NCBI RefSeq assembly: GCF_017829975.1
Contig: NZ_JAEEGA010000001.1
Coordinates: forward strand, 531,373-595,372
Reading direction: 5' to 3'
Length of the DNA: 64,000 nt
DNA from: Vagococcus allomyrinae
GTDB taxonomy: Bacteria > Bacillota > Bacilli > Lactobacillales > Vagococcaceae
Position numbers and translations under genes: made by a program. The notes beneath the pieces were generated by a model. It did no database searches. It worked only from the letters and a program-made list of their open reading frames with translations, and was not told the DNA's origin. How positions within the stretch are numbered: position 1 is the stretch's first letter; every line of letters begins with the position of its first letter. Below, in pieces: positions 25,572 through 33,883 of this stretch.

Positions 25572-26156
25572 ATGGAATCAGTGGAACATATCATCCGTCA
25601 TTATCAGCCAACATGTCTTCAAGAAGAACAGGATAAAAAGCAAATCTTGTGTTACAACGACCTATTTGATGATCTGTTAACTCGGCAGAACACCATCGCT
25701 CACTTTAGCAGTTCTGGTTTTATTATCAATCAAGAAAGAACCAAAACGCTATTTATTCACCATAAAATATACAAGACGTGGTGTTGGACTGGGGGGCATG
25801 TTGATGGCAATCCAAACTTTGGTCAGGTAGCTTTAAGAGAGGCTTATGAAGAGACTGGTCTAGAGCACTTGGCCCTTTTTTCCAATCAAATTGCCAGCCT
25901 GGACATAATTCCTGTGATTGGTCATTTGAAGCATGGTAAGTGGGTGTCGGCTCATCAGCACTTATCAGTAGCTTATGTTATTTTGGCAAACGAAGAAGAC
26001 CATTTAATTCAAAATAAAGTAGAGACTAATGGGATTAAATGGGTAGCCTTTGACCAGATTGCTGAAATGAGTGGTGAGGCAGAGATGATCCCCATTTACG
26101 AGAAGTTGTTAGCTTTTATTAAAAGGTCATCAAAGGGAGTACTTAAATCCCGCTAG
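25572..26156 (+). CDS. NUDIX hydrolase family protein
   Basis: 194-residue NUDIX-fold protein, which would hydrolyse a nucleoside diphosphate linked to another group; the substrate is unknown. The NUDIX box is GGHVDGNPNFGQVALREAYE followed by ETGL (near residues 76-100). REAYEETGL is intact, but the first glutamate of the GX5EX7REUXEEXGU pattern is proline. Start ATG 25572, 5 bases after AGGAGG; upstream in-frame starts lack such a site. It is divergent from the M42 peptidase operon. Confidence 0.9.
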   Translation: MESVEHIIRHYQPTCLQEEQDKKQILCYNDLFDDLLTRQNTIAHFSSSGFIINQERTKTLFIHHKIYKTWCWTGGHVDGNPNFGQVALREAYEETGLEHLALFSNQIASLDIIPVIGHLKHGKWVSAHQHLSVAYVILANEEDHLIQNKVETNGIKWVAFDQIAEMSGEAEMIPIYEKLLAFIKRSSKGVLKSR

Positions 26157-26289
26157 AGACTTTGGTAAAAGTGCATAAAATAAATGAATGTCATCGAAAA
26201 AGTAATTCGAGTGAGGTTGAAATTTTAAAACTGTGCTACAATAAACTTAACGTCAAAAATTAAGGGTATTGATAGAGGAGGTTTCAGGG

Positions 26290-26625
26290 ATGTTTGAAGA
26301 TGAAAAATATGATTATCTAGGTGCAGGTTTATTAGCAGGACTGATTGTCGGGACAATCGGCGGAGCAATCGGTACTATTTGGTACAAAAAAAATAAAACA
26401 ATGAATGCCGATGTTATTTTGGAAAGTGTCAAGTCTGCTTTTTTAAAGGAAGGACCAATCGAAGGCTCGTGGATTGAATTTAGTAAGCAGCCTTTACAAA
26501 AATTTGCCATCAAGTCGAAAACATATACAGGAGGAATTACCCGTCTGGAAGACTTGGAAATGGTGCAGTATGAATTTGTAGCAGATGCATATACAGGGAC
26601 GGTTTTAGATATTTATCGCCTATAA
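26290..26625 (+). CDS. Small membrane-anchored PepSY-type protein (YtzB/COG5584-like)
   Basis: 111 residues. One N-terminal membrane segment (near residues 9-31, LGAGLLAGLIVGTIGGAIG) is followed by an extracytoplasmic domain resembling PepSY (VQYEFVADAYTGTVLDIYRL at the C-terminus). PepSY domains are often linked to peptidase inhibition or envelope functions; nothing more specific can be claimed. AGGAGG is 8 bases before ATG 26290; the TTG at 26269 precedes the ribosome site. Single gene, converging on trmB. Confidence 0.8.
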   Translation: MFEDEKYDYLGAGLLAGLIVGTIGGAIGTIWYKKNKTMNADVILESVKSAFLKEGPIEGSWIEFSKQPLQKFAIKSKTYTGGITRLEDLEMVQYEFVADAYTGTVLDIYRL

Positions 26626-26674
26626 AAAAAGTGGTTAACCAGTTGTCGTAAGAACGGGTTGACCACTTTTTGTT
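26626..26674. terminator. Bidirectional terminator PepSY gene / trmB
   Basis: AAAAAGTGGTTAACC (26626-26640) pairs with GGGTTGACCACTTTTT (26656-26671). Confidence 0.88.
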
Positions 26675-27321
26675 TATTTTTTCGCAGGAAAGTAAGCCTC
26701 AACGCGATAGATAGGTTGTCCTTTTGCCGAAAATTTTTCTTCATACTCTGTCATGATGTTGCCTTCAAAGTCACTGGCGTGTAAATCCAACCAAACTTGC
26801 TTTAAAATCATCCCATATTGAGAGAAGCTAGCTAAAGAATACTCGAATAAGCCTCGATTATCTGTTTTAAAATGCAGTTCACCTTCTGGAGGTAAAATTT
26901 CCTGATAGCCTTTTAAAAAAGTGTGATAGGTTAAACGGCGTTTAGCATGTCGACTTTTTGGCCAAGGATCGGAAAAATTTAAGTAAATTTGGCTGATTTC
27001 GTGGGGGCTAAAATAATCGGTAACAGAACCGCCGTCCACATGTAGGATCTGTAAGTTTGCTAAAGGTTCTGCCAATTGTTTGTCCAAAATATCAATTAAG
27101 ACACTTTGTTGAATTTCAATGGCAATATAGTTGATTTCAGGATGAGCCTTCGCCATCCCATAAATAAATTGTCCTTTACCGGAACCAACTTCAATGTGGA
27201 GTGGTTGAGTATTGCCAAAACGCTCTTCCCAGCGGCCACGCCAAATTTCTGGTTCAGAGACCACATATTGTGGAGCTGCCTCAATATTTTCTTTCGCCCA
27301 TGGTTTGTTTCTAACACGCAT
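26674..27321 (-). CDS. trmB: tRNA (guanine-N7-)-methyltransferase TrmB
   Basis: 215-residue SAM-dependent enzyme that methylates guanine 46 in tRNA. Features in order: the [14 protein letters not shown] loop (near residue 43), AIEIQQSV (near 67), [17 protein letters not shown] (near 112-128, the TrmB signature) and a C-terminal [16 protein letters not shown] segment. AAAGGAG lies 8 bases before ATG 27321. ccrZ lies just upstream, as ytmP-ytmQ in Bacillus, but a strong terminator between them suggests separate transcripts. Confidence 0.96.
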   Translation of the reverse strand: MRVRNKPWAKENIEAAPQYVVSEPEIWRGRWEERFGNTQPLHIEVGSGKGQFIYGMAKAHPEINYIAIEIQQSVLIDILDKQLAEPLANLQILHVDGGSVTDYFSPHEISQIYLNFSDPWPKSRHAKRRLTYHTFLKGYQEILPPEGELHFKTDNRGLFEYSLASFSQYGMILKQVWLDLHASDFEGNIMTEYEEKFSAKGQPIYRVEAYFPAKK

Positions 27322-27372
27322 ATTGTATTACTCCTTTGTTCTGTTTAGTTAGCCTAATGGCAAGGGTGTTCA

Positions 27373-27404
27373 TATAAAAACTCTCTGATACTATCAGAGA
27401 GTGA
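27373..27404 (-). terminator. ccrZ terminator
   Basis: ACTCTCTGATA (27380-27390) and TATCAGAGAGT (27392-27402) are perfect arms around one base. On the minus strand TTTTTATATG follows. Confidence 0.85.
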
Positions 27405-27447
27405 GTAGCGCCAATTGAGTCTCGTCGTTCTTTTGCTAGAAGACGCC

Positions 27448-28230
27448 TCAGTAGATAAAAAGTCGTTTTAATAAGAGAATTTCCTGGTTCATCTGCTTAA
27501 AGTTTTGTTGCAAGTAACAGGTTTTGATTCGCTGTAGGAAATCCATCCCGCTGTACCAATAGATTCGCTGGATACTTTCGCCAGGTTCTTTTAGGCCATA
27601 AGATGTCAGCCAGCTTGGCCAGTCATCATAGGAAACATAACGGCCTAAAATGGTCCCGAGGTCAGCCGCTGGATCAGCTAACATGGTGGCATCCCAATCA
27701 ACTAAATAGAGACGGCCTTGTTCTGATAGTAGCCAGTTGTGATGAATCGGATCACCGTGACAGGCTTGGACGGTGACAGCGTCAGGGAGGTGATCTTCCA
27801 AATAACGAAATACTCGCATCAGATACTGGTTTCGTTTTAATTCTAAGGGCAGGTCTTGAGCATAGGCGCTTAAAAAATCGAAGGCCTGTCTTTCGACGCC
27901 TCCCACTCGGTACAACATATTTTTTAATGAGTCAGATTGATGAAGGTGTTGCATAATATGAATAACATCAAGTCGTTTCCCAACATCTTGAGGACTTAAA
28001 AGGTAACCGTCTAACCACTCCTGAGCGGTTAGGACATCGCCGTTTCCAGTTCGTTTTGTCCATATTAATTTAGGCGCAATCCCTTCAAGGGATAAGGCGG
28101 CTATAAAGGGTGAGGAGTTGCGTTTGATAAAGATTTTTTCAGCCTCGTCATTAATTCCCATATACGCTTTACCAGTATCTCCTTTGATAGGTTGGAGAGA
28201 CCAGTTTTTATCAAATTGAAAATCAACCAT
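27448..28230 (-). CDS. ccrZ: CcrZ (YtmP) aminoglycoside-phosphotransferase-like cell-cycle regulator
   Basis: 260-residue protein of the APH/choline-kinase fold. In Streptococcus pneumoniae and relatives CcrZ coordinates division with initiation of replication. Visible: GDTGKAYMGI near the N-terminus, ACHGDPIHHNWL (near 150-161, catalytic-loop equivalent), LVDWDATMLADPAADLG (near 173-190) and a helical C-terminus. Start ATG 28230 with GGTGGAG upstream, matching the family N-terminus VDFQFDKNW; the frame extends to 28278 without a ribosome site. It lies upstream of trmB and downstream of ecsAB on the same strand. Confidence 0.93.
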   Translation of the reverse strand: MVDFQFDKNWSLQPIKGDTGKAYMGINDEAEKIFIKRNSSPFIAALSLEGIAPKLIWTKRTGNGDVLTAQEWLDGYLLSPQDVGKRLDVIHIMQHLHQSDSLKNMLYRVGGVERQAFDFLSAYAQDLPLELKRNQYLMRVFRYLEDHLPDAVTVQACHGDPIHHNWLLSEQGRLYLVDWDATMLADPAADLGTILGRYVSYDDWPSWLTSYGLKEPGESIQRIYWYSGMDFLQRIKTCYLQQNFKQMNQEILLLKRLFIY

Positions 28231-28373
28231 ATCTTCTCCACCTAACGTCTGTCTCAAATAATTTTTCTTAATAAACACTTATAATCCTCAAAGAGGAAAA
28301 AAGGGCAAACCTATTAGTATCTTTCATTGTAAAACCCTAAGAGGACTTCGTCAAGTTCTGACATCGCTTTAAC

Positions 28374-29594
28374 CTAAAAGCGGTCGATTTTTCTTAAACG
28401 ACTTGGCAAATAAAGAGCTGTGAATACCAAAATCTCTCCCAAAATAGCGCCAATTACCATTAGACTGTCTAGTTTATTAGGTAAAACCAACAGGGCTAAA
28501 AGACTAAAAACACTCCCAACAATTAGTAATAGCACTCTGACAAGCGTGTTAACAGCTGCTTTCTTATCTTGACTAGTTAAAGGATAGAGTTCAGTCATCA
28601 CCATGTAATCGAACTGACCATACATAGGAATCATTTGAAATCCGATTAAATAGATAATCACCAGCGAGACGATCAGAACTAACATAAACTCGTTGAGAAA
28701 TACAAGGACAATTGTGCCAACCAGGGTTAGACGGATGAAGAGGCCACTATATTCAGCACCGCGTAAAAAGCTACGGCTATACAAATATAAATAAGTGTTT
28801 TTGTGAGTCTTTTTAATATTGTTTAAGAGACCGTCAAATATTTTGCGGCGTTTGACTTTTCCGGAAATGCCTGGGACATCGGTAAACATGTTGATAAATT
28901 GATAAATTCGTTTCATTCGTTGTTGCTCATGGTTAATCATGCGTTCCCAATCCAAATTTTGGGTGGCAAAGGTTTTTTTGGTTGCAACTGTCTGAAGTGC
29001 GAGACACAAGATGGCAATCATTAGGCCAGCACCACTATATAGATACAGAGCGCTTAGGATGGCGACAATAGCGAAAGCCATCCAAATGAAGGTATCTTTT
29101 TTTTCTTGTGCGTCATTGCTTAAAAAACAGCCATTAAATTGCTGCATCAAATGGCTGGCTTTTAATAACCAAAGCATCAGGATAAATAAAGCAAAATCTA
29201 AAAGTGAGGTTTGAGCAACTGCCACTAATAAGGGCATGGCGACGCCGACGGTAATCAAGAGCAAGCTAAAAGGCAATAAAAGTGAATGGCGATAAGCAGC
29301 TTTCAAATAGTCAACCATCTGCCTTTCTTTAGGTAGCAGAAAGATTTTGTCAGCCTCTTTCATCAAAGTAGCCAAGCGGCCGGTAAAGAGGGCCATCAAC
29401 CAGATTAAGGCGACCAGTGGTTTCCCTAAAATAAAGCTGCTATCCAGTGTTTTGACTAAGTCAGAATAATAGAGGCCAAACCCTCCAAGTAAAAACGAGG
29501 AGATTAATACGACATGGTCATTAAAGACATATTTTAAGTAGCGAATAAGCTTGGTTTGATGACGGCTTAGTCGTTCTTTATAAAACTGTTGCAT
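28374..29594 (-). CDS. ecsB: ABC transporter permease EcsB
   Basis: 406-residue multi-span membrane protein, the EcsB partner of the EcsA ATPase. About eight hydrophobic segments, including VVLISSFLLGGFGLYYSDLV (near 29), FILGKPLVALIWLMALF and VLLLIVGSVFSLLALLVL near the C-terminus. In relatives, EcsAB affects protein secretion, competence and intramembrane proteolysis (RasP); the transported molecule is not firmly known. The ATG overlaps the ecsA stop by one base (TAATG), so the two are translationally coupled. No clear terminator was seen between ecsB and ccrZ. Confidence 0.94.
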   Translation of the reverse strand: MQQFYKERLSRHQTKLIRYLKYVFNDHVVLISSFLLGGFGLYYSDLVKTLDSSFILGKPLVALIWLMALFTGRLATLMKEADKIFLLPKERQMVDYLKAAYRHSLLLPFSLLLITVGVAMPLLVAVAQTSLLDFALFILMLWLLKASHLMQQFNGCFLSNDAQEKKDTFIWMAFAIVAILSALYLYSGAGLMIAILCLALQTVATKKTFATQNLDWERMINHEQQRMKRIYQFINMFTDVPGISGKVKRRKIFDGLLNNIKKTHKNTYLYLYSRSFLRGAEYSGLFIRLTLVGTIVLVFLNEFMLVLIVSLVIIYLIGFQMIPMYGQFDYMVMTELYPLTSQDKKAAVNTLVRVLLLIVGSVFSLLALLVLPNKLDSLMVIGAILGEILVFTALYLPSRLRKIDRF

Positions 29595-30334
29595 TAGGCT
29601 GTCGCTCCTTCTTCATCCGTCAGGGCAATATAAATCTCATCCAAGGAGGAATCGGGTAAATTAAATTCACGGCGCAAATCCTCAATTGTCCCGACGGCTC
29701 TGATTTTACCTTCATGAAGGACGACAAAACGGTCACAATATTTCTCAGCAGTGGCCAAAATATGGGTAGACATCAGAATGGCGGCCCCTTGTTGGCGCAT
29801 GTCGTTCATTAATTCCAAGAGGGCATGAATCGCCAGAGGATCTAAGCCCAAAAAGGGTTCATCAATAATGTAAAGGCTAGGCTCAATCAAAAAGGCACAA
29901 AGTACCATGACCTTTTGTTTCATTCCTTTGGAAAAATGAGAGGGAAACCACTCTAATTTATTTTCCAAGCGGAAAGTTTTTAATAGAACTTGTGCTCTCT
30001 TATGAGCCTCTTCTACTGGGATATCATAAGCCATCGCGGTGACCTCGATGTGCTCTTTAAGCGTCAATTCTTCATAAAGAGCCGGTGTTTCAGGAATATA
30101 TCCGATTTTTTGGCGGTAGCTTTCAGGATTGCTTTGTAAGATTTCTCCATCGATTTCAATCCGTCCTTTTTGAGGCGTTAACAACCCGATAATATTTTTG
30201 ATAGTCGTACTTTTTCCAGCTCCGTTAAGGCCGATCAACCCGACCATTTCGCCTTTATTGACCTCAAAACTGATATCTTTTAAAACTGGAATATGGCCAT
30301 AACCACCAGTCAAATTTTTAATTACTAAACTCAT
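29594..30334 (-). CDS. ecsA: ABC transporter ATP-binding protein EcsA
   Basis: 246-residue ABC ATPase. Walker A is LIGLNGAGKST (near residue 35), the signature region HFSKGMKQKVMVLCAFL (near 133) and Walker B LYIIDEPFLGLDP (near 155), followed by the switch histidine in MSTHILATAEKYC. The signature motif is SKGMK rather than LSGGQ, normal for the Ecs family. GGAGG lies 8 bases before ATG 30334. A TATAAT on the minus strand (30366-30371) is a likely promoter. Divergent from hit, as in Bacillus and many lactic acid bacteria. Confidence 0.96.
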   Translation of the reverse strand: MSLVIKNLTGGYGHIPVLKDISFEVNKGEMVGLIGLNGAGKSTTIKNIIGLLTPQKGRIEIDGEILQSNPESYRQKIGYIPETPALYEELTLKEHIEVTAMAYDIPVEEAHKRAQVLLKTFRLENKLEWFPSHFSKGMKQKVMVLCAFLIEPSLYIIDEPFLGLDPLAIHALLELMNDMRQQGAAILMSTHILATAEKYCDRFVVLHEGKIRAVGTIEDLRREFNLPDSSLDEIYIALTDEEGATA

Positions 30335-30550
30335 TTAATTGCCTCCGTTTATTTTTCTTGTTTCAATTATAACATAGTCTTTCCAGAATAATGTTTGCTA
30401 ATAGTGTGAAAAAAGTAAGGAATTGCTGAATTGCCCAAGATTAGTTTTTGACTTTTACTAGACCTATCCTTTATTATTAGAAGTAGCGTAAAGCCAGCTT
30501 GATTATCAAGTCTGGCTATCGAGAAAAAGTAGAAAAGGAGCGAACAGTTC

Positions 30551-30982
30551 ATGGATAATTGTATTTTTTGTAAGATTGTCAATCAGGAAATTCCTAGTTA
30601 TAAGGTCTACGAGGATGAGGTTGTTTACGCGTTTTTAGATTTGACCCAAACGACTAAAGGTCATACGTTGGTCATTCCTAAAAAGCACGTCACCGATATT
30701 TTCGAATACGATGAGGTAACTGCAAGTCAGTTATTTGCTCGAGTACCGAAGATTGCTCGCGCTATGGAAAAAGCCTTTCCGGAGATGGAGGGTTTAAACT
30801 TAGTTAATAATAATAAAGAATTGGCCTATCAATCGGTTTTCCACTCCCATCTCCATCTATTGCCTCGCTACAGTAAAAAAGATGACTTTAGCATTCGCTT
30901 TGCCGACAACAGCAGCCAATATTCATCTGATGAGATGGCAGCCTTAGCAGAACAAATAAGTGAGCAGGTGAGTCAATCATGA
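30551..30982 (+). CDS. hit: HIT family protein (Hit/HinT)
   Basis: 143-residue nucleotide-binding hydrolase of the histidine triad family. It begins with the CIFCKIVNQEIPSYKVYEDE pattern (with the two Cys of many Firmicutes members) and has the triad SVFHSHLHLLPR (near residue 97-108, H-x-H-x-H type). It probably hydrolyses AMP-linked substrates. AAAGGAGC precedes ATG 30551. The stop overlaps the next gene (ATGA), so it is coupled to the YtxH protein. Divergent from ecsAB. Confidence 0.95.
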   Translation: MDNCIFCKIVNQEIPSYKVYEDEVVYAFLDLTQTTKGHTLVIPKKHVTDIFEYDEVTASQLFARVPKIARAMEKAFPEMEGLNLVNNNKELAYQSVFHSHLHLLPRYSKKDDFSIRFADNSSQYSSDEMAALAEQISEQVSQS

Positions 30983-31329
30983 TTGGTAAATTTATTAAGG
31001 GACTGGCCTTTGGAGCAGTTGTTGGCGGTGTCGCTGGTCTATTACTGGCCCCTCGTAGTGGCAACGAGACTCGACGCAAATTAATCGATGAGGTGGATGA
31101 AGCCACTGATTTAACTTATGACCTAAGTGATAGTTTAAAAGCTTTTCAGGACTCGTTGATAACACTTAAAAGTACGGCGGTAGAGGTGTTACCGACATTT
31201 AAGGAAGAAACACAAAAATCTGTTGCTTCTTACAAATTTAAGGCAGAGCCGCGGCTCGCGGAAATAACGAAACAAATGGAACAGATCAACCAACATCTGG
31301 GAAAAAATACAGATAATCATAATTTATAG
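30979..31329 (+). CDS. YtxH domain membrane-associated protein
   Basis: 116 residues. A glycine-rich N-terminal membrane segment (FIKGLAFGAVVGGVAGLLLA, residues 5-24) is followed by PRSGNETRRKL, the YtxH signature, and then an amphipathic helical or coiled region. Function unknown; family members are general-stress or envelope-associated proteins. It starts at an ATG overlapping the hit stop codon and corresponds in position to yhaH of Bacillus. A hairpin with T-run follows. Confidence 0.88.
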   Translation: MIGKFIKGLAFGAVVGGVAGLLLAPRSGNETRRKLIDEVDEATDLTYDLSDSLKAFQDSLITLKSTAVEVLPTFKEETQKSVASYKFKAEPRLAEITKQMEQINQHLGKNTDNHNL

Positions 31330-31337
31330 TTTATTTT

Positions 31338-31368
31338 ATGAATTTGGCAATCAAATTCATCTTTTTCG
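31338..31368 (+). terminator. Terminator of hit-ytxH
   Basis: GAATTTG pairs with CAAATTC (about 31340-31358), followed by ATCTTTTT. A modest 7-bp stem. Confidence 0.6.
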
Positions 31369-31410
31369 TGAATTTTTTTTGATTTCATTCTAAAAACTAC
31401 TAGAGGGTAG

Positions 31411-31438
31411 TTGTTTCTGTACTCGTTTATGGTATAGT
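31411..31438 (+). promoter_or_regulatory. prsA promoter
   Basis: TTGTTT (31411-31416), a 16-base spacer, TATAGT (31433-31438), 58 bases before the prsA ATG. Confidence 0.55.
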
Positions 31439-31496
31439 TATTGAGGTGGAATTATTTTTTACTAGGATTAAATTAAAATGAAATGGAAGTGCAATA

Positions 31497-32534
31497 ATGA
31501 AGAAAAAGAAATTAGCCTTGGCTATTGTAGGGTTATTCAGCGTGATCACATTAGCAGCCTGCTCTAATAGCGGCACCGAGTTAGTAACGATGAAGGGTGG
31601 TAAAATCACTCAAGAAGAATTCTTTGATCAGATTAAAACTCAAGATGCGAACCAACAGGCCTTACAATCAGCGATCATCTACAAAGTAGCTGAAAATGGT
31701 TTTGGGGATAAAGTTGATAAAAAAGATATTGACGCGAAATATAAAGAATCAGAAGAACAATTAGGTGGAGCTGATGCCTTTAAAGACGCCTTGAAAAATG
31801 CAGGCTTGACTGAAGCATCGTATAAAGCGCAAATCAAACAACAACTTGCGTTTGAAGCAATGATGAAATCTCACGTTAAGATTACGGATGCAGAGTTAAA
31901 AGAAACGTGGAAAACATTCCATCCAGAAGTTGAAGTTCAATTAATTGCGATGGATGATGAAGCAAAAGCTAAAGAAGTGTTAGAAAAAGCTAACAAAGGT
32001 GATGACTTTGGTAAATTAGCGAAAGAAAATTCAACGGATGCTTCAAGTGCCGAAAATGGTAAAGTGACATTCGATTCAACTTCATTAGAAATTCCAGCTG
32101 AAGTACAAGAAGCTGCTTTTAAATTGAAAAAAGACGAAGTATCAGCGTTGATACCAGTTGTAGGCAACAATGGTATGACTGAAATAACAACATACTACAT
32201 CGTTAAAATGGTTAAACCGCAAGATAAGGGCAACGAAATGGAACCATTTAAAAAAGAATTAAAAGAAATTGCGACAGATGCTAAATTGGCAGACCAAGCC
32301 TTTCAACAAGAAGTTATCAGCAAAGAGTTAAAAGCTGCTAATGTTAAAATTAAAGATGAAGACCTGAAAGGTGTTCTTGCTGGCTTTATCGAAGAAGAAA
32401 CAAAAGCTAGCTCAACAGCTGAAAGTTCTACAAAAGAAAGTAAAACTAAAGAAAGCTCTGCGAAAGAGAGCTCTACAAAAGAAAGTTCTACAAAAGAGAG
32501 TGCAGAAGAAAGTTCAACTGAAGAATCAAAATAA
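31497..32534 (+). CDS. prsA: PrsA foldase lipoprotein (peptidyl-prolyl isomerase family)
   Basis: 345-residue exported lipoprotein that helps secreted proteins fold outside the membrane. Signal peptide with lipobox LAAC (Cys 22). An N-terminal SurA/PrsA-type helical domain (MKGGKITQEEFFDQIK) is followed by a central parvulin-like domain (near 140-240) that looks degenerate compared with typical catalytic parvulins, and a helical return segment. The last ~40 residues are a Ser/Thr/Lys/Glu tail made of STKES repeats, probably a flexible wall spacer. Its own promoter and a strong terminator bracket it. Position next to hit-ytxH and ecsAB follows the Bacillus region. Confidence 0.93.
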   Translation: MKKKKLALAIVGLFSVITLAACSNSGTELVTMKGGKITQEEFFDQIKTQDANQQALQSAIIYKVAENGFGDKVDKKDIDAKYKESEEQLGGADAFKDALKNAGLTEASYKAQIKQQLAFEAMMKSHVKITDAELKETWKTFHPEVEVQLIAMDDEAKAKEVLEKANKGDDFGKLAKENSTDASSAENGKVTFDSTSLEIPAEVQEAAFKLKKDEVSALIPVVGNNGMTEITTYYIVKMVKPQDKGNEMEPFKKELKEIATDAKLADQAFQQEVISKELKAANVKIKDEDLKGVLAGFIEEETKASSTAESSTKESKTKESSAKESSTKESSTKESAEESSTEESK

Positions 32535-32537
32535 CTC

Positions 32538-32576
32538 TCGAAAGCCAAAGTTGAAAAAGACTTTGGCTTTTTCTTA
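32538..32576 (+). terminator. prsA terminator
   Basis: AAAGCCAAAGT (32541-32551) pairs with ACTTTGGCTTT (32560-32570), then TTTCTT. Confidence 0.9.
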
Positions 32577-32722
32577 AATAATGAGTTGTCTTTAGTAGGC
32601 AAAATGTTGAAGTATTGACTAAGCTTCTGGTCAAAGTGCTTGAAAGTCATGATATTGTTTGTAGTTTACCGTTATTTCTTGTAAAATGGAGATGACTATT
32701 TAAAGAAAAGAGGTGGAGATGG

Positions 32723-32992
32723 ATGAGTTTTACAGACGAAACAGTACGTTTTGATTTTAATGATCACCGAAAACAAGAAGTAAGTGAGACCTTGTCAACT
32801 GTATACCGTGCATTGGAAGAGAAAGGGTATAACCCGATTAATCAAATTGTCGGTTATTTATTGTCAGGAGATCCAGCGTATATTCCTCGCTATCAAGACG
32901 CCAGAAATCTCATACGTCGTCACGAACGAGATGAGATCATGGAAGAGTTAGTGAAAAACTATTTATCCGGTCACGGAATTGAGATTAAATGA
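32723..32992 (+). CDS. ireB: IreB family regulatory phosphoprotein (UPF0297)
   Basis: 89-residue protein of the IreB/UPF0297 family. In Enterococcus faecalis IreB is a substrate of the Ser/Thr kinase IreK and lowers cephalosporin resistance. The N-terminus [11 protein letters not shown] has Thr4 and Thr7, the positions phosphorylated in E. faecalis, and the rest ([36 protein letters not shown]) is family-typical. GAGGTGGAG lies 4 bases before ATG 32723. The stop overlaps the ruvX start (ATGA). First gene of ireB-ruvX-yrzB. Confidence 0.96.
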   Translation: MSFTDETVRFDFNDHRKQEVSETLSTVYRALEEKGYNPINQIVGYLLSGDPAYIPRYQDARNLIRRHERDEIMEELVKNYLSGHGIEIK

Positions 32993-33411
32993 GAATCATC
33001 GGATTAGATGTGGGATCAAAAACTTGTGGGGTCGCTATTAGCGATCCTCTTGGCTGGACCGCTCAAGGCATCGAAATTATTAGAATTGATGAGGCTGTTG
33101 ATGATTTTGGTTATGATCGGGTGCTTGAGCTGATTGCTGAGTATCAAGTAAAACAAATCGTCATTGGCTTACCTAAAAACATGAATAATTCCATTGGTCC
33201 AAGAGCAGAAGCTTCCATGAAGTATGGAGAAGCGTTGGGATTATTAACGGGTTTGCCAGTTGCGTATCAAGATGAACGTCTATCAACTGTTGAAGCTGAG
33301 CGGATGTTAGTCGAGCAAGGCAATGTTTCTCGGAATAAACGAAAAAAAGTGATTGATAAATTAGCTGCTGTTATGATTTTGCAAAATTACTTAGATAAAC
33401 ATGCCAATTAA
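32989..33411 (+). CDS. ruvX: RuvX/YqgF Holliday junction resolvase-like protein
   Basis: 140-residue RNase H-fold nuclease of the YqgF family, implicated in 16S rRNA pre-processing and possibly in junction resolution. The N-terminal acidic strand [21 protein letters not shown] is split here as IGLDVGSK and GVAISDP (residues 3-19). [11 protein letters not shown] (near 62) and [15 protein letters not shown] (near 95) are the other motifs. Start overlaps the ireB stop by 4 bases. 79 bases separate it from the DUF1292 gene. Confidence 0.95.
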   Translation: MRIIGLDVGSKTCGVAISDPLGWTAQGIEIIRIDEAVDDFGYDRVLELIAEYQVKQIVIGLPKNMNNSIGPRAEASMKYGEALGLLTGLPVAYQDERLSTVEAERMLVEQGNVSRNKRKKVIDKLAAVMILQNYLDKHAN

Positions 33412-33490
33412 ATGATTAATATCAATAGGCAAATGCTTGAAGTTGAGCTATAATGTAAGCTGAAGTAATGACGAGAAAAGAGGAAAATAA

Positions 33491-33817
33491 ATGTCACACG
33501 ACCATAATCACGATCATGATCACGATCATGACCACGAGTATATTACCTTGATTGACGAAGAAGGCAATGAGTCTTTATTCGAAATTTTATTGACGATCGA
33601 CGGTGAAGAAGAATTTGCTAACAAGCAATACGTATTGCTTTTCCCAGCAGGTGTTGAAGAAGATGATGAGCAAGCCGAAGTTGAGTTATTAGCTTATGAA
33701 TACATTGAAGCTGAAGGCAGTACAGAAGGTGACTTACGCAATATCGAAACAGATGCTGAGTGGGACATGATTGAAGAAGTTTTCAACGCGTTTGTTGAAG
33801 ATGAAGAACAAGCTTAA
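33491..33817 (+). CDS. yrzB: DUF1292 (YrzB) family protein with His/Asp-rich N-terminus
   Basis: 108-residue acidic protein of the DUF1292 family. The first 15 residues are almost only His and Asp with one Asn (alternating HD), then [20 protein letters not shown] and [13 protein letters not shown], which define the family. Function unknown. The alternating His-Asp run could bind divalent metal. AGAGGAAAA precedes ATG 33491, and a strong terminator follows. Third gene of the ireB-ruvX-yrzB set, conserved across Firmicutes. Confidence 0.93.
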   Translation: MSHDHNHDHDHDHDHEYITLIDEEGNESLFEILLTIDGEEEFANKQYVLLFPAGVEEDDEQAEVELLAYEYIEAEGSTEGDLRNIETDAEWDMIEEVFNAFVEDEEQA

Positions 33818-33822
33818 TAGAA

Positions 33823-33870
33823 ACAAAAGAGAGATCACAAGCCGATGGGACTGTGGTCTCTCTTTTACTA
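33823..33870. terminator. Bidirectional terminator yrzB / rnhC
   Basis: AAAAGAGAGATCACA (33825-33839) pairs with TGTGGTCTCTCTTTT (33852-33866). Confidence 0.88.
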
Positions 33871-33883
33871 TTAAGGGATTCTC

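Noticed and set aside
33498..33534. CRISPR-like short repeats in the His/Asp codons
   Set aside because: Coding repeat of CAC/CAT and GAT/GAC codons, no spacers, no cas genes.
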